NCBI RefSeq assembly: GCF_000485905.1
Contig: NC_022664.1
Span: 558,001-622,000, forward strand
Reading direction: 5' to 3'
DNA: 64,000 nucleotides
DNA from: Spiribacter curvatus
Lineage (GTDB): Bacteria > Pseudomonadota > Gammaproteobacteria > Nitrococcales > Nitrococcaceae
Shown here piece by piece: positions 40,834-51,537 of the stretch. The notes below the pieces were generated by a model, which saw only the letters and a list, made by a program, of their open reading frames with translations, was not told the origin of the DNA and ran no database searches. The translations under genes and the position numbers were made by a program. How positions within the stretch are numbered: the stretch's first letter is position 1; each line of letters starts with the position of its first letter.

Positions 40834-42261
40834 ATGGAGCAACCGGTTATCGCCCTGGTGGGGCGGCCCAACGTGGGCAAATCTACCCTATTCAATCGAC
40901 TGACACGGACGCGGGACGCGCTGGTGGCGGATTTCCCGGGCCTGACCCGCGATCGTCAGTACGGGATCGGCCGGCTCGGCCCCGCGCCGTATGTCGTTGT
41001 CGACACCGGCGGTCTCGGTGAGCCTGATGACGTGACCTATCATCACATGCAGCGTCAGGCCCTGCGGGCCCTGGACGAGGCCGACGCGATCCTGTTCCTG
41101 GTCGATGCCCGAGTCGGGGTAACCCCGGGTGATGAGGCCCTTACCCGTGATCTGCGCCAGCGGGGCAAGCGGGTCTGGCTGGTGATGAACAAGATCGATG
41201 GCGTTGATGCGGATGTCGCCAGCGCCGATTTCCATGCTCTGGCGCTCGATCGCCCCTGGCCCGTTGCTGCCGTCCAGGGGCGTGGGGTGCGGCAGCTGAT
41301 GACATCGGTGCTTGAGGACCTGCTGGGGGAGGTGATCGATACGGATGAACCGGCGGATGCCGAGGCGCCCGGGGAAGACGATGATCCCGAGCGGCCCATC
41401 GACGTCGCCATCATCGGCCGTCCCAATGTCGGCAAGTCCACGCTGGTCAACCGGCTGATCGGCGAGGAACGGGTGCTCGTCTATGACATGCCCGGCACGA
41501 CGCGGGATTCGATCCGCGTACCCTTCGAGCGTGACGGGCGTCATTTCACGCTCATCGACACTGCTGGCGTGCGGCGCCGCAGCCGGGTCAATGACGGTGT
41601 CGAGAAGTTCAGCGTCATCAAGACCCTGCAGGCCATCGAGGCTGCCCAGGTGGTCATCATGGTGCTCGATGCCCAGCAGGAGATCTCGGAGCAGGACGCG
41701 CATCTGATCGGGCATACCATCAATTCGGGGCGCGGGCTGGTGCTTGCGGTCAACAAGTGGGATGGCCTGGTGCCGGAGAACCGTGAGCGGATCCGCCGCG
41801 AGCTCGACGTCAAGCTCGGGTTTCTGGACTTCACCCGGCCACGATTCATCTCGGCGCTGCATGGCACTGGCGTCGGTCGCCTGCTCGAGGAGGTCGCGCA
41901 CGTCTATACGGCGGCGCGGCGTGAGCTCCCGACGCCGGCACTCAATCGGGTGCTCGAGGAAGCACTCAGCGCCCATCAGCCGCCGCTGGTTCGTGGTCGA
42001 CGCATTAAATTGCGCTATGCCCATCAGGGCGGGCGCAACCCGCCGACAATCGTCATCCATGGCAACCAGACTCGGGACCTGCCGGATGCCTACCGGCGCT
42101 TTCTGATCAATCGGTTCCGCAAGGCATTCCAGCTTCACGGCACGCCGATCCGCCTCGAGTTGCGCACCGGCGAGAATCCATTTGCCGGGCGGCGCAATCA
42201 GCTGACTCCCCGGCAGCAGAAAAAGCGGGAGCGCATCGTGCGGCGGCGTAAGGGGAAATGA
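40834..42261 (+). CDS. der: Ribosome assembly GTPase Der (EngA)
   Basis: Der is the tandem-GTPase factor needed for late 50S assembly. The 475-residue protein has two G domains, each with GRPNVGKST (about 10-18 and 195-203); the first carries DTGGL and NKID, the second [11 protein letters not shown] and NKWD. A C-terminal KH-like domain follows ([24 protein letters not shown]) with a basic tail [16 protein letters not shown] 40834 gives the canonical N-terminus. In E. coli der sits after bamB; here it stands alone after yejF. Confidence 0.97.
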   Translation: MEQPVIALVGRPNVGKSTLFNRLTRTRDALVADFPGLTRDRQYGIGRLGPAPYVVVDTGGLGEPDDVTYHHMQRQALRALDEADAILFLVDARVGVTPGDEALTRDLRQRGKRVWLVMNKIDGVDADVASADFHALALDRPWPVAAVQGRGVRQLMTSVLEDLLGEVIDTDEPADAEAPGEDDDPERPIDVAIIGRPNVGKSTLVNRLIGEERVLVYDMPGTTRDSIRVPFERDGRHFTLIDTAGVRRRSRVNDGVEKFSVIKTLQAIEAAQVVIMVLDAQQEISEQDAHLIGHTINSGRGLVLAVNKWDGLVPENRERIRRELDVKLGFLDFTRPRFISALHGTGVGRLLEEVAHVYTAARRELPTPALNRVLEEALSAHQPPLVRGRRIKLRYAHQGGRNPPTIVIHGNQTRDLPDAYRRFLINRFRKAFQLHGTPIRLELRTGENPFAGRRNQLTPRQQKKRERIVRRRKGK

Positions 42262-42275
42262 CCTGATGGGGCAAT

Positions 42276-42352
<77 letters not shown>

Positions 42353-42379
42353 GAAGGGGCTGGACGAGAAAGGCAAGGA

Positions 42380-42455
42380 TGGTGGAGCCGAGGGGGATCG
42401 AACCCCTGACCTTCGCGTTGCGAACGCGACGCTCTCCCGGCTGAGCTACGGCCCC
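42380..42455 (-). tRNA. tRNA-Ala(CGC)
   Basis: A 76-base minus-strand tRNA with encoded CCA. Acceptor GGGGCCG pairs with CGGCTCC and contains the G3-U70 wobble, the alanine identity element. The anticodon stem TCGCG/CGCGA holds loop TTCGCAA with anticodon CGC, which reads GCG only. This isoacceptor is absent from many bacteria and fits GC-rich codon use. Confidence 0.95.
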
Positions 42456-42469
42456 ATTCAACGCAGAAG

Positions 42470-42478
42470 ATTCTAGCA
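42470..42478 (-). promoter_or_regulatory. Extended -10 promoter of tRNA-Ala and tRNA-Arg
   Basis: On the minus strand TGCTAGAAT (TG extension plus TAGAAT) lies just upstream of tRNA-Ala; transcription would begin about 7 bases before the tRNA. No good -35 is seen, as is common for extended -10 promoters. Confidence 0.5.
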
Positions 42479-42558
42479 CCTGTCTGCCCGGCGATGCCAC
42501 AGCAAGGGGCCGGCTTGGTATCATCAACCATCACGATCCATGACTGGAGACGCGCATC

Positions 42559-42711
42559 ATGCTCAAGACCCCCTTGCAACGGCTGACAGGCCTCTTCTGC
42601 ATTACGTTGCTCATCATCCTGACCACCGGCTGCAACACGCTTGAAGGTGCAGGCAGGGATATCCAAAAGGCAGGGGAAGCGCTCGAGAGCAGCGCCGACG
42701 GCGACGAGTAA
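42559..42711 (+). CDS. Entericidin A/B-like small lipoprotein
   Basis: A 50-residue protein: a positively charged start (MLKTPLQRL), a hydrophobic stretch (about 11-24), a lipobox-like ending with Cys25, and then NTLEGAGRDIQKAGEALE. The CNT-x-x-G-x-G-x-DIQ-x-x-G pattern is that of entericidins (EcnA/EcnB), small membrane lipoproteins described in E. coli as an antidote/bacteriolytic pair. The residue at -3 is Thr, weaker than the standard lipobox. GGAG lies 9 bases before the ATG. It is alone here, between minus-strand tRNAs, with no partner gene. Confidence 0.8.
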   Translation: MLKTPLQRLTGLFCITLLIILTTGCNTLEGAGRDIQKAGEALESSADGDE

Positions 42712-42729
42712 TACCAACTCGACAGGGAC

Positions 42730-42816
42730 TGGTGCCGGGGGCGGGGCTCGAACCCGCACTCTCTTTCGAGAACCGGATTTTGAATCCGGCGCGTCTACCC
42801 GTTCCGCCACCCCGGC
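42730..42816 (-). tRNA. tRNA-Leu(CAA)
   Basis: An 87-base class II tRNA on the minus strand with encoded CCA. Acceptor GCCGGGG pairs with CCCCGGC; anticodon stem CCGGA/TCCGG with loop TTCAAAA and anticodon CAA, reading UUG. A long variable arm is present. Third leucine tRNA in the window. Confidence 0.95.
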
Positions 42817-42826
42817 TTTGACCGCG

Positions 42827-42835
42827 AGTATAACA
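42827..42835 (-). promoter_or_regulatory. Extended -10 promoter of tRNA-Leu(CAA)
   Basis: The minus strand reads TGTTATACT, a TGnTATACT extended -10 element, 11 bases before the tRNA 5' end. A transcript would start about 4 bases ahead of the tRNA. No clear -35 is present. Confidence 0.5.
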
Positions 42836-42842
42836 GCACTGA

Positions 42843-44992
<2,150 letters not shown>

Positions 44993-45021
44993 TCCAAGAC
45001 TTTAACCCTAAGGAGAGGCTC

Positions 45022-45405
45022 ATGGACTTCTTTATCAGTGATGCGCTCGCTCAGTCGGGCGGTCAGCCCGGCGCCGGTCTCACCGGATTGATCTTCCCCA
45101 TCGCCCTGATCGTGATCTTCTATTTCCTGCTGATCCGTCCGCAGCAGAAACGCGCCAAGGAACACAAGAAACTGGTCGAGAACCTGTCAAAGGGCGATGA
45201 GGTGCTCACCAACGGCGGCATTGTCGGCCGTATCAGCGACGTTGGTGACACCTACGCCAACCTCACCCTTGCCGAGGGCGTGGATGTGCGCATGCAGAAA
45301 AGCGCCGTCGCCCAGGTCCTGCCCAAGGGCGCCATGAAGGCTGGTCTCGACAAGGCCGACGCGGCGCTCAAAGACGACTCCGATAAGGGCGGCAAGTCGA
45401 AGTAG
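45022..45405 (+). CDS. yajC: Sec translocase accessory protein YajC
   Basis: YajC is a small inner-membrane protein that associates with SecDF and YidC. The 127-residue protein has one membrane helix (about 22-42) ending in the signature YFLLIRPQQKRAKEHKKLVENLSKGDEVLTNGGIVG, in part the classic RPQQKR motif. The C-terminal third is charged and Lys/Asp-rich. AAGGAG precedes the ATG by 7 bases. It leads yajC-secD-secF in the usual order. Confidence 0.96.
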   Translation: MDFFISDALAQSGGQPGAGLTGLIFPIALIVIFYFLLIRPQQKRAKEHKKLVENLSKGDEVLTNGGIVGRISDVGDTYANLTLAEGVDVRMQKSAVAQVLPKGAMKAGLDKADAALKDDSDKGGKSK

Positions 45406-45407
45406 AC

Positions 45408-47267
45408 ATGATGAATCGCTATCCGCTCTGGAAGTATGTGCTGCTGGTGGCGGTCATCGCCGCCGGCTGCCTCTACGCACTGCCCAATCTGTTCGGTCAG
45501 GATCCGGCGCTGCAGATCAGCAATGCCGAGGGTGGTGTGCCGGCCGCCGATGTTCGGGAGCGGATACGCGATCGCCTGTCGGCTGATGGTATCCGGGTGC
45601 AGGACAGTGAGATGACGGATGATCACCTCCTGCTGCGGCTGGGCAGTCCCGATGCTCAGGTCCGTGCTGCCGATGAGCTGGCGCTGGCGCTTGGCAGTGA
45701 CTATACGGTGGCGCTCAACCTGGCGCCGGCCACGCCGGATTGGCTGCGGGGACTGGGCGCGCAGCCCATGTATCTGGGGCTCGATCTGCGCGGTGGCGTT
45801 CACTTTCTCATGGATGTGGACGTCGATGCCGTGATCGATCAGACAATGACCGGCTACCGCGATGAATTCCGTCGCCAGTTGCGGGAGGCGGACATCCGCT
45901 ATCGCGACGCCAGTGTTGATGGCCGTGCAGTCGAGCTGGCTTTCGCCGATACGGAGACCCGGGATGCGGCGCGATCGGAACTGAATTCGGACTATCTCGA
46001 CCTTGAGTTCAGTGCCGAGTCGGTCGACGACCGACCGACGCTGGTGGCAACGCTGAGCGAGGAAAAGCAGCGTGAGGTCCGTGATGCCGCGGTTGGTCAG
46101 AACATGACCACGCTGCGTAATCGGGTCAACGAGCTGGGCGTCGCCGAACCGGTCATCCAGCGTCAGGGCCTCAGCCGTATCGTTGTCCAGCTGCCGGGCG
46201 TGCAGGACACGGCGCGCGCCAAAGAGATCATCGGTGCGACCGCCACCCTCGAGTTCCGGATGGTTGATTCGAGCAACTTCCCCTATCGCGGCGATGAGGA
46301 TGATCCGGTGCCACCGGGCACCGAGCGGTTCTCCGAGCGGGATGCCGGCCTCGTGCTGCTGGAGCGGGACGTGATCATTACCGGCGAGGCGATTACCGAT
46401 GCCTCATCGGGACTCGACACCCAGACCGGTCAGCCGCAGGTCAATATTCGGCTCAGTGGCAGTGGCGGCAGCGTCATGAACCGCGTGACCCGTGACCGTG
46501 TTGGCGATCATATGGCGGTTCTGTTCAAGGAAACCGAAATCCAGCCACGCCGCGTCGACGGCGAGGTGATACGCGAGCAGGTCCAGACCGAGGAAGTCAT
46601 CAATATTGCCCGCATTCAGGAGCAGTTGGGCAGCCGCTTCCGCATCTCCGGGCTCGATAGCTCACGTGAGGCGCGTAACCTCGCCCTGCTGCTGCGCGCC
46701 GGATCCCTGGCCGCGCCCATGCAGATCGTCGAGGAACGTACGATTGGCCCCAGCCTCGGACAAGAGAACATCAACCAGGGACTGGCGGCCGTTGTGGTGG
46801 GTTTCCTCCTCGTCGTGCTGTTCATGGCGGTCTACTACAAGGTCTTCGGGCTGATCGCCAATGCGGCCCTGCTCGCGAACCTGGTGCTGATCGTAGCGGC
46901 CCTCTCCCTGCTACAGGCGACGCTGACCCTGCCCGGGATCGCCGGGATCGTGCTGACGGTCGGGATGGCCGTTGATGCCAATGTGCTGATCTACGAGCGC
47001 ATCCGCGAGGAACTGCGGGGCGGCAGTAGCACCCAGCAGGCCATTGAAGCGGGCTACGGCAAGGCCTTCTCGACCATCGCCGATGCCAACGTGACAACCC
47101 TGATCGCCGCCATCGTGCTGTTCGCGTTTGGCAGTGGTCCGGTGAAGGGATTCGCGGTGACGCTCTCGATCGGCATCGTGAGCTCCATGTTCACCGCGAT
47201 CCTGGGTACCCGGGGCATCGTCAATCTGATTTACGGCGGGCGTCGCGGCGCCCGTCTGGCCATCTGA
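45408..47267 (+). CDS. secD: Protein translocase subunit SecD
   Basis: SecD, with SecF, uses the proton gradient to pull exported proteins through SecYEG from the periplasmic side. The 619-residue protein has an N-terminal helix (about 9-27), a long periplasmic P1 domain starting near GLDLRGGVHFLMDVD, and five C-terminal helices (about 450-600) with the conserved GMAVDANVLIYERIREE containing the proton-relay Asp. Starts 2 bases after yajC. Length matches E. coli (615). Confidence 0.97.
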   Translation: MMNRYPLWKYVLLVAVIAAGCLYALPNLFGQDPALQISNAEGGVPAADVRERIRDRLSADGIRVQDSEMTDDHLLLRLGSPDAQVRAADELALALGSDYTVALNLAPATPDWLRGLGAQPMYLGLDLRGGVHFLMDVDVDAVIDQTMTGYRDEFRRQLREADIRYRDASVDGRAVELAFADTETRDAARSELNSDYLDLEFSAESVDDRPTLVATLSEEKQREVRDAAVGQNMTTLRNRVNELGVAEPVIQRQGLSRIVVQLPGVQDTARAKEIIGATATLEFRMVDSSNFPYRGDEDDPVPPGTERFSERDAGLVLLERDVIITGEAITDASSGLDTQTGQPQVNIRLSGSGGSVMNRVTRDRVGDHMAVLFKETEIQPRRVDGEVIREQVQTEEVINIARIQEQLGSRFRISGLDSSREARNLALLLRAGSLAAPMQIVEERTIGPSLGQENINQGLAAVVVGFLLVVLFMAVYYKVFGLIANAALLANLVLIVAALSLLQATLTLPGIAGIVLTVGMAVDANVLIYERIREELRGGSSTQQAIEAGYGKAFSTIADANVTTLIAAIVLFAFGSGPVKGFAVTLSIGIVSSMFTAILGTRGIVNLIYGGRRGARLAI

Positions 47268-47277
47268 GGAGACGCTT

Positions 47278-48213
47278 GTGGAATTCTTCAAGCGCGAGAC
47301 CGATATCGCCTTCATGGCCTACCGACGTCGTCTGGCGGGGTTGACGGTGCTGCTGATCGCCGCGGCCATCGCCTTTCTGATGGTTCGCGGCCTCAACCTC
47401 GGTCTCGATTTCACAGGCGGGACACTGGTGGAGGTGGGTTACCCGCAGGCCGTGGAGCTTACCGAGGTGCGGGAAACACTCGCAGACGGCGGTTATAGCA
47501 GTGCGATGGTTCAGACATTCGGTACAGCGCAGGACATCCTCATCCGGCTGAGCCCGGATGCAGGCGCGGGGGATTCACTGAGCAACGCGGTGCTTGAGAC
47601 GCTGCGCGCCGATAATCCTGATGCCGAGCTGCGTCGTGTGGAGTTCGTCGGTCCGCAGATCGGCGAGGAGCTTGCCGAGAAGGGCGGTCTTGCGCTGATC
47701 TACGCACTGGGCGGGATCCTCCTCTACGTAGCCTTCCGGTTTGAATACCGTTTCGCCATCGGTGCTGTCGCCGCCGTTGTCCACGACGTCGTGGTGACGC
47801 TGGGGATCTTTGCCGGCATCGGTATGACGTTCGATCTGACGGTCCTGGCCGCACTGCTCGCGGTGATTGGTTACTCGCTGAACGATACGATCGTGGTTTT
47901 CGATCGGATCCGGGAGAACTTCCTGCGCATCCGTGAGGGGACCGCGGAGACGGTCACCAACCGATCGATCAATCAAATGCTGCCGCGGACTCTGGTGACA
48001 AGCCTCACGACCCTGCTGGTGCTGTTGGCGCTGGTATTCCTGGGCGGCGAGCTGATCCGTGGGTTCGCGGTCGCGCTGATCATTGGCGTACTGGTGGGAA
48101 CGTACTCGTCGATCTACGTCGCGAGCGCTGCAGCGCTCGCGCTGGGTGTCAGTAAGGAAGATCTGATTCCGCCGCCGAAGGAAGGCGAGGATGACGACGA
48201 AGAGCAACCCTGA
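47278..48213 (+). CDS. secF: Protein translocase subunit SecF
   Basis: SecF partners with SecD. The 311-residue protein has a first helix (about 20-40), the GLDFTGGTLVEV periplasmic motif, and the C-terminal helices with VIGYSLNDTIVVFDRIREN, containing the conserved Asp, and SINQMLPRTLVTSLTTLLVLLAL. The start is GTG at 47278 with GAGGAG upstream. The 3' end is very acidic (EGEDDDEEQP). Confidence 0.97.
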   Translation: MEFFKRETDIAFMAYRRRLAGLTVLLIAAAIAFLMVRGLNLGLDFTGGTLVEVGYPQAVELTEVRETLADGGYSSAMVQTFGTAQDILIRLSPDAGAGDSLSNAVLETLRADNPDAELRRVEFVGPQIGEELAEKGGLALIYALGGILLYVAFRFEYRFAIGAVAAVVHDVVVTLGIFAGIGMTFDLTVLAALLAVIGYSLNDTIVVFDRIRENFLRIREGTAETVTNRSINQMLPRTLVTSLTTLLVLLALVFLGGELIRGFAVALIIGVLVGTYSSIYVASAAALALGVSKEDLIPPPKEGEDDDEEQP

Positions 48214-48286
48214 GACCCGTGACCGTCACGAGGCGGTCACAAATCCGACGTACGATTCCGGCCAAGTCATCGATGAGGGCGAGGCC

Positions 48287-49099
48287 ATGACAGACGTCGA
48301 GATGCTCAGACCGCTTCATTACCGCAGCGTTTTCATCTCCGATACGCACCTGGGTTTTAGTGGCGCGCAGGCGGAATTCCTGCTCGATTTCCTGCAGTCC
48401 ATCGAGTGCGAGACCCTTTATCTGGTTGGCGATATCCTCGATATCTGGGAAATGCGCCGACGCCGCTTCAACTGGCCCGACAGCCATAATGCGGTGGTTC
48501 AGAACATCCTCGAGCGGGCCCGTCGCGGTACCCGAGTGATCTACATACCGGGTAATCATGACGAGATGATGCGCGACTATGCGGGAATGTCCATTGAAGG
48601 CGTCAGCATCCAGCTCCGCGCGACCCATGAGTGCGCGGATGGACGCCGCCTGTTGGTTCTCCACGGTGATGAGTTCGACACGGTCGTGCAATACAGCCGT
48701 CTTGTCGCCTTGCTCGGCAGCCGGATGTACGCGCTGTTGATCCGTGCCAACCACTGGGTCAACCGGGTCCGGCAGTTCTTCAATCGCCCATACTGGTCGC
48801 TGGCCGCCCATCTCAAACAGCGGACCAAGAATGTGATGCGCTACATCGCCAATTACGAGGAGGCACTCATTCACGAGGCGCAGGAAGCCGGAGTGGACGG
48901 ATTGGTCTGCGGCCACATCCACCACGCCGAGATCGTCGATCAGCGTGGCGTGCTGTACTGCAATGATGGTGACTGGGTCGAGAGCTGCACCGCGTTGGTG
49001 GAGTCCTACAACGGCCACCTGTCGCTGCTGCGCTGGAGTGACGTCCGTGAGACGCTGTCCACGGCGTCGTCGAAGGCGGGCGAGGAGCAGGTCGCCTGA
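48287..49099 (+). CDS. LpxH-like metallophosphoesterase (UDP-2,3-diacylglucosamine diphosphatase family)
   Basis: A 270-residue calcineurin-type phosphoesterase. The dimetal ligands are in SDTHLG, GDILDIWE, GNHDE, HGDEFD and GHIHH, all intact. Overall it resembles the LpxH-related group with a WPDSHNAVVQ insert rather than E. coli LpxH itself, so the substrate (UDP-diacylglucosamine or another lipid or phosphate ester) is uncertain. I chose ATG 48287, with GAGGG 7 bases upstream; an in-frame ATG at 48191 inside secF would add 32 polar residues unlikely to be part of the fold. It faces suhB tail to tail, 7 bases apart. Confidence 0.82.
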   Translation: MTDVEMLRPLHYRSVFISDTHLGFSGAQAEFLLDFLQSIECETLYLVGDILDIWEMRRRRFNWPDSHNAVVQNILERARRGTRVIYIPGNHDEMMRDYAGMSIEGVSIQLRATHECADGRRLLVLHGDEFDTVVQYSRLVALLGSRMYALLIRANHWVNRVRQFFNRPYWSLAAHLKQRTKNVMRYIANYEEALIHEAQEAGVDGLVCGHIHHAEIVDQRGVLYCNDGDWVESCTALVESYNGHLSLLRWSDVRETLSTASSKAGEEQVA

Positions 49100-49106
49100 G
49101 CGCGCG

Positions 49107-49904
49107 TCAGGCGCGGATTCCCTCCATCCGGTGAGGCGCGATTGTGCGGACCAGGTCCGCGAACAGCTTGGGACTGCCGGCCACGATATTGCCGGTGTCA
49201 AGATAACGATCGCCGCCACCAAAGTCCCCGACAATGCCGCCCGCCTCGCGGATCATCAGTGCGCCGGCGGCCATGTCCCAGGGCTTGAGGCCAATCTCCC
49301 AGAACCCGTCAAGTCGGCCGCAGGCGAGGTAGGCAAGATCCAGCGCTGCCGCGCCAGCGCGCCGGATATCCCCAGCGCGCGCGAAGACGTCGCCGAACAT
49401 TCCAAGATAGGCGTCGTGATACTGGCGCAGCCTGAGGGGGAAACCGGTGCCGAGCAGCGCATTGTCGAGTGACGGTCGGGACTGGATGCGCATGCGCCGG
49501 CCCTCGAACGTACAGCCGCCGCCGCGCTTCGCGGTCCAGAGCTCCTGCCGGATCGGATCATAGATGACGCCCGCTTCGAGCGCCCCGCGGTACTTGAGGG
49601 CGATTGATACGGCGAAGTGGGGAATGCCGCGCAGGTAGTTGAGTGTCCCGTCCAGCGGGTCGACCACCCAGACGTAATCCGCGTTTTCCTCGCCGCCGCG
49701 CTCCTCGCCGACCACGGCATGATCCGGATAGGCCTGTTTCAGAGAGGCACGAATCTCGTCCTCGGCCATCCGGTCGACGTCGCTGACGAAGTCGTTTTCA
49801 CCCTTGGCTTCGACATTCACCCGGTCGAGTCGGTTGATATGGTGGACAATAATGTTGCCGGCGCTGCGTGCGGCACGCACCGCAACGTTGATCATCGGTT
49901 GCAT
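49107..49904 (-). CDS. suhB: Inositol monophosphatase family protein SuhB
   Basis: SuhB is an inositol-1-monophosphatase fold protein; in E. coli it also joins the NusA/NusG rRNA antitermination complex. The 265-residue protein has EERGGE, the metal-binding DPLDGTLNYLRGIPHFAVSIAL motif and WDMAAGALMIREAGG. I chose ATG 49904 (MQPMINVAVRAAR), the canonical N-terminus, with AGGA 7 bases upstream. It is divergent from trmJ, as in many gammaproteobacteria where suhB and trmJ are neighbours. Confidence 0.95.
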   Translation of the reverse strand: MQPMINVAVRAARSAGNIIVHHINRLDRVNVEAKGENDFVSDVDRMAEDEIRASLKQAYPDHAVVGEERGGEENADYVWVVDPLDGTLNYLRGIPHFAVSIALKYRGALEAGVIYDPIRQELWTAKRGGGCTFEGRRMRIQSRPSLDNALLGTGFPLRLRQYHDAYLGMFGDVFARAGDIRRAGAAALDLAYLACGRLDGFWEIGLKPWDMAAGALMIREAGGIVGDFGGGDRYLDTGNIVAGSPKLFADLVRTIAPHRMEGIRA

Positions 49905-49932
49905 GGCTTGATCCTGAGAACTTAAGCCGGAA

Positions 49933-49941
49933 ATGATAACA
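49933..49941 (-). promoter_or_regulatory. Candidate extended -10 promoter of suhB
   Basis: The minus strand reads TGTTATCAT, a TG-extended -10, placing transcription start near 49926 and a 22-base leader before suhB. The -35 is not recognisable. Confidence 0.4.
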
Positions 49942-49962
49942 GCAAACGAGGGAGTTCGTGTT

Positions 49963-50685
49963 TTGACCGACCCACAAAGCCCTGACTGTCGCTTCGTCCT
50001 GGTGGGCACATCGCACTCCGGCAATCTGGGGGCAACCGCGCGGGCGATGCGCACCATGGCCCTTGACCAGCTTGTGCTGGTGGCGGCGCAGTGTCAGGTG
50101 GACGATCAGGCAATGGCCATGGCGGCCCATGCCGACACGGTGCTCACTAACGCCTGTCACCATGAGGATCTTGCCGATGCAGTCGCCGATACTGAGCTCT
50201 GCCTGGGCCTGACCGCACGACCGCGCCGGGACGGCGTGCCGGCACTGACCCCCCGTCAGGCAGCGGCGACCATCGCGGCCGAGTCCGGGCCGGTGGCAGT
50301 GCTCTTCGGCCGCGAGCGCACCGGGCTGACGAACACCGAGCTGGCGAGCTGCCACCGCTTGGTGCACATCCCGGCCAACCCCGATTATCCTGCCCTCAAC
50401 CTGGCATCGGCGGTCCAGATCATGGCCTACGAGGTCTTCATGGCACGTGCTGGAGCGGCCGATATCATGAACGGTCGAAATGGGGGGGCGACACCGGTTG
50501 CAACCGGCGCCCATCTCGCGGGGCTTCACGCCCGGCTCGAGCAGCTCGCGGACGCGACTGGGTATACCTGTCGCGGGCCCCGCGAGGTCATGCTGCGGCG
50601 TCTGCGCAACTTCATCAACCGGGCGCGGCCGACTGTGGATGAGGTGGATCTGCTGCGTGGTCTACTCAAAAGACTGCGTCCCTGA
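49963..50685 (+). CDS. trmJ: tRNA (cytidine/uridine-2'-O-)-methyltransferase TrmJ
   Basis: TrmJ 2'-O-methylates position 32 of several tRNAs using SAM. The protein is a SPOUT methyltransferase: FVLVGTSHSGNLGATARAMRTM, LFGRERTGLTNTEL and LNLASAVQIMAYEV form the knotted SAM site; a C-terminal helical extension (HARLEQLADATGY, FINRARPTVDEVDLLRGLLKRL) is typical of TrmJ. I prefer TTG 49963 (240 aa), with GGAG 8 bases upstream, over ATG 49933, which lacks a good site and coincides with the likely suhB -10. It heads the cysE-nifS-iscU-like-iscA-like cluster. Confidence 0.92.
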   Translation: MTDPQSPDCRFVLVGTSHSGNLGATARAMRTMALDQLVLVAAQCQVDDQAMAMAAHADTVLTNACHHEDLADAVADTELCLGLTARPRRDGVPALTPRQAAATIAAESGPVAVLFGRERTGLTNTELASCHRLVHIPANPDYPALNLASAVQIMAYEVFMARAGAADIMNGRNGGATPVATGAHLAGLHARLEQLADATGYTCRGPREVMLRRLRNFINRARPTVDEVDLLRGLLKRLRP

Positions 50686-50718
50686 TCAGGTCGCTGGCTG
50701 GCAGGACTCACACCCGAG

Positions 50719-50724
50719 TATACT
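50719..50724 (+). promoter_or_regulatory. -10 element placing transcription start at the cysE ATG
   Basis: TATACT lies 6 bases before the cysE ATG, so initiation 7 bases downstream would fall on the A of the ATG. A loose -35 (CTGGCA at 50698-50703, 15-base spacer) is present. GAGTAT is repeated on either side of the element. Confidence 0.45.
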
Positions 50725-50730
50725 GAGTAT

Positions 50731-51531
50731 ATGTTTAAACGGCTTCGTGAAGACGTTCGTTGCGTCTTCGACCGCGATCCAGCGGCACGCAATTACTTCG
50801 AAGTGCTGATCAGTTATCCGGGCGTCCATGCCCTGATACTGCATCGCATGAATCACTGGCTGTGGCACCACCGGCTGGGCCTCGTCGCGCGGTTCCTGTC
50901 GTTGATCGCGCGACTGCTCACCGGCATAGAGATCCATCCAGGCGCCCGGATCGGGCGGCGCTTTTTCATTGATCATGGCCTGGGCGTGGTGATTGGTGAG
51001 ACCGCGGAGGTCGGTGACGACTGCACCCTCTACCAGGGGGTAACGCTCGGTGGTACCTCATGGCGGGCCGGCAAGCGCCACCCGACGCTGGGTAACGATG
51101 TGGTGGTGGGAGCTGGCGCCAAAGTACTGGGCCCGCTCGACATCGGAGAGGGCGCGCGGATCGGCTCGAATGCGGTGGTTGTCAAGGATGTGCCCGCCCA
51201 CGCCACGATGGTGGGCATACCGGCGCGGGTCGCGCGCATCTCAGCAGAAGCGCCGCCCCGGTCGGAGGCCGAGCAGCGGCGGGCGGAGACGGCGCGGCGG
51301 ATCGGTTTTGATGCCTACGGTGCGACCCAGGATATGCCCGATCCGGTCGCGAATGCGATCAATGCCATCCTTGATCATGTCCATCAGACCGATGCGCGGC
51401 TCCAGGAAATGTGTGCCGCGCTGCGATCGCTGGGTGCCGAGGTCAATGACAGTGAAATCCCGGATATCGATGATTGCGGCCTGCAGGACGACGCAGAGAC
51501 GGAGTCCACCGGAACCGCCGGTGATCGTTGA
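50731..51531 (+). CDS. cysE: Serine O-acetyltransferase (CysE/EpsC type)
   Basis: Acetylates serine to O-acetylserine, the carbon skeleton for cysteine. The 266-residue protein starts [21 protein letters not shown], has the EIHPGARIG hexapeptide repeats, [29 protein letters not shown] with the catalytic His, and the GIPARVAR end of the left-handed helix. After that a 90-residue C-terminal extension of low conservation runs to an acidic tail. No Shine-Dalgarno precedes the ATG; a -10 element is only 6 bases away, suggesting a leaderless mRNA or coupling to trmJ. In this context it supplies cysteine to the desulfurase next door. Confidence 0.94.
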   Translation: MFKRLREDVRCVFDRDPAARNYFEVLISYPGVHALILHRMNHWLWHHRLGLVARFLSLIARLLTGIEIHPGARIGRRFFIDHGLGVVIGETAEVGDDCTLYQGVTLGGTSWRAGKRHPTLGNDVVVGAGAKVLGPLDIGEGARIGSNAVVVKDVPAHATMVGIPARVARISAEAPPRSEAEQRRAETARRIGFDAYGATQDMPDPVANAINAILDHVHQTDARLQEMCAALRSLGAEVNDSEIPDIDDCGLQDDAETESTGTAGDR

Positions 51532-51537
51532 GTGGCA

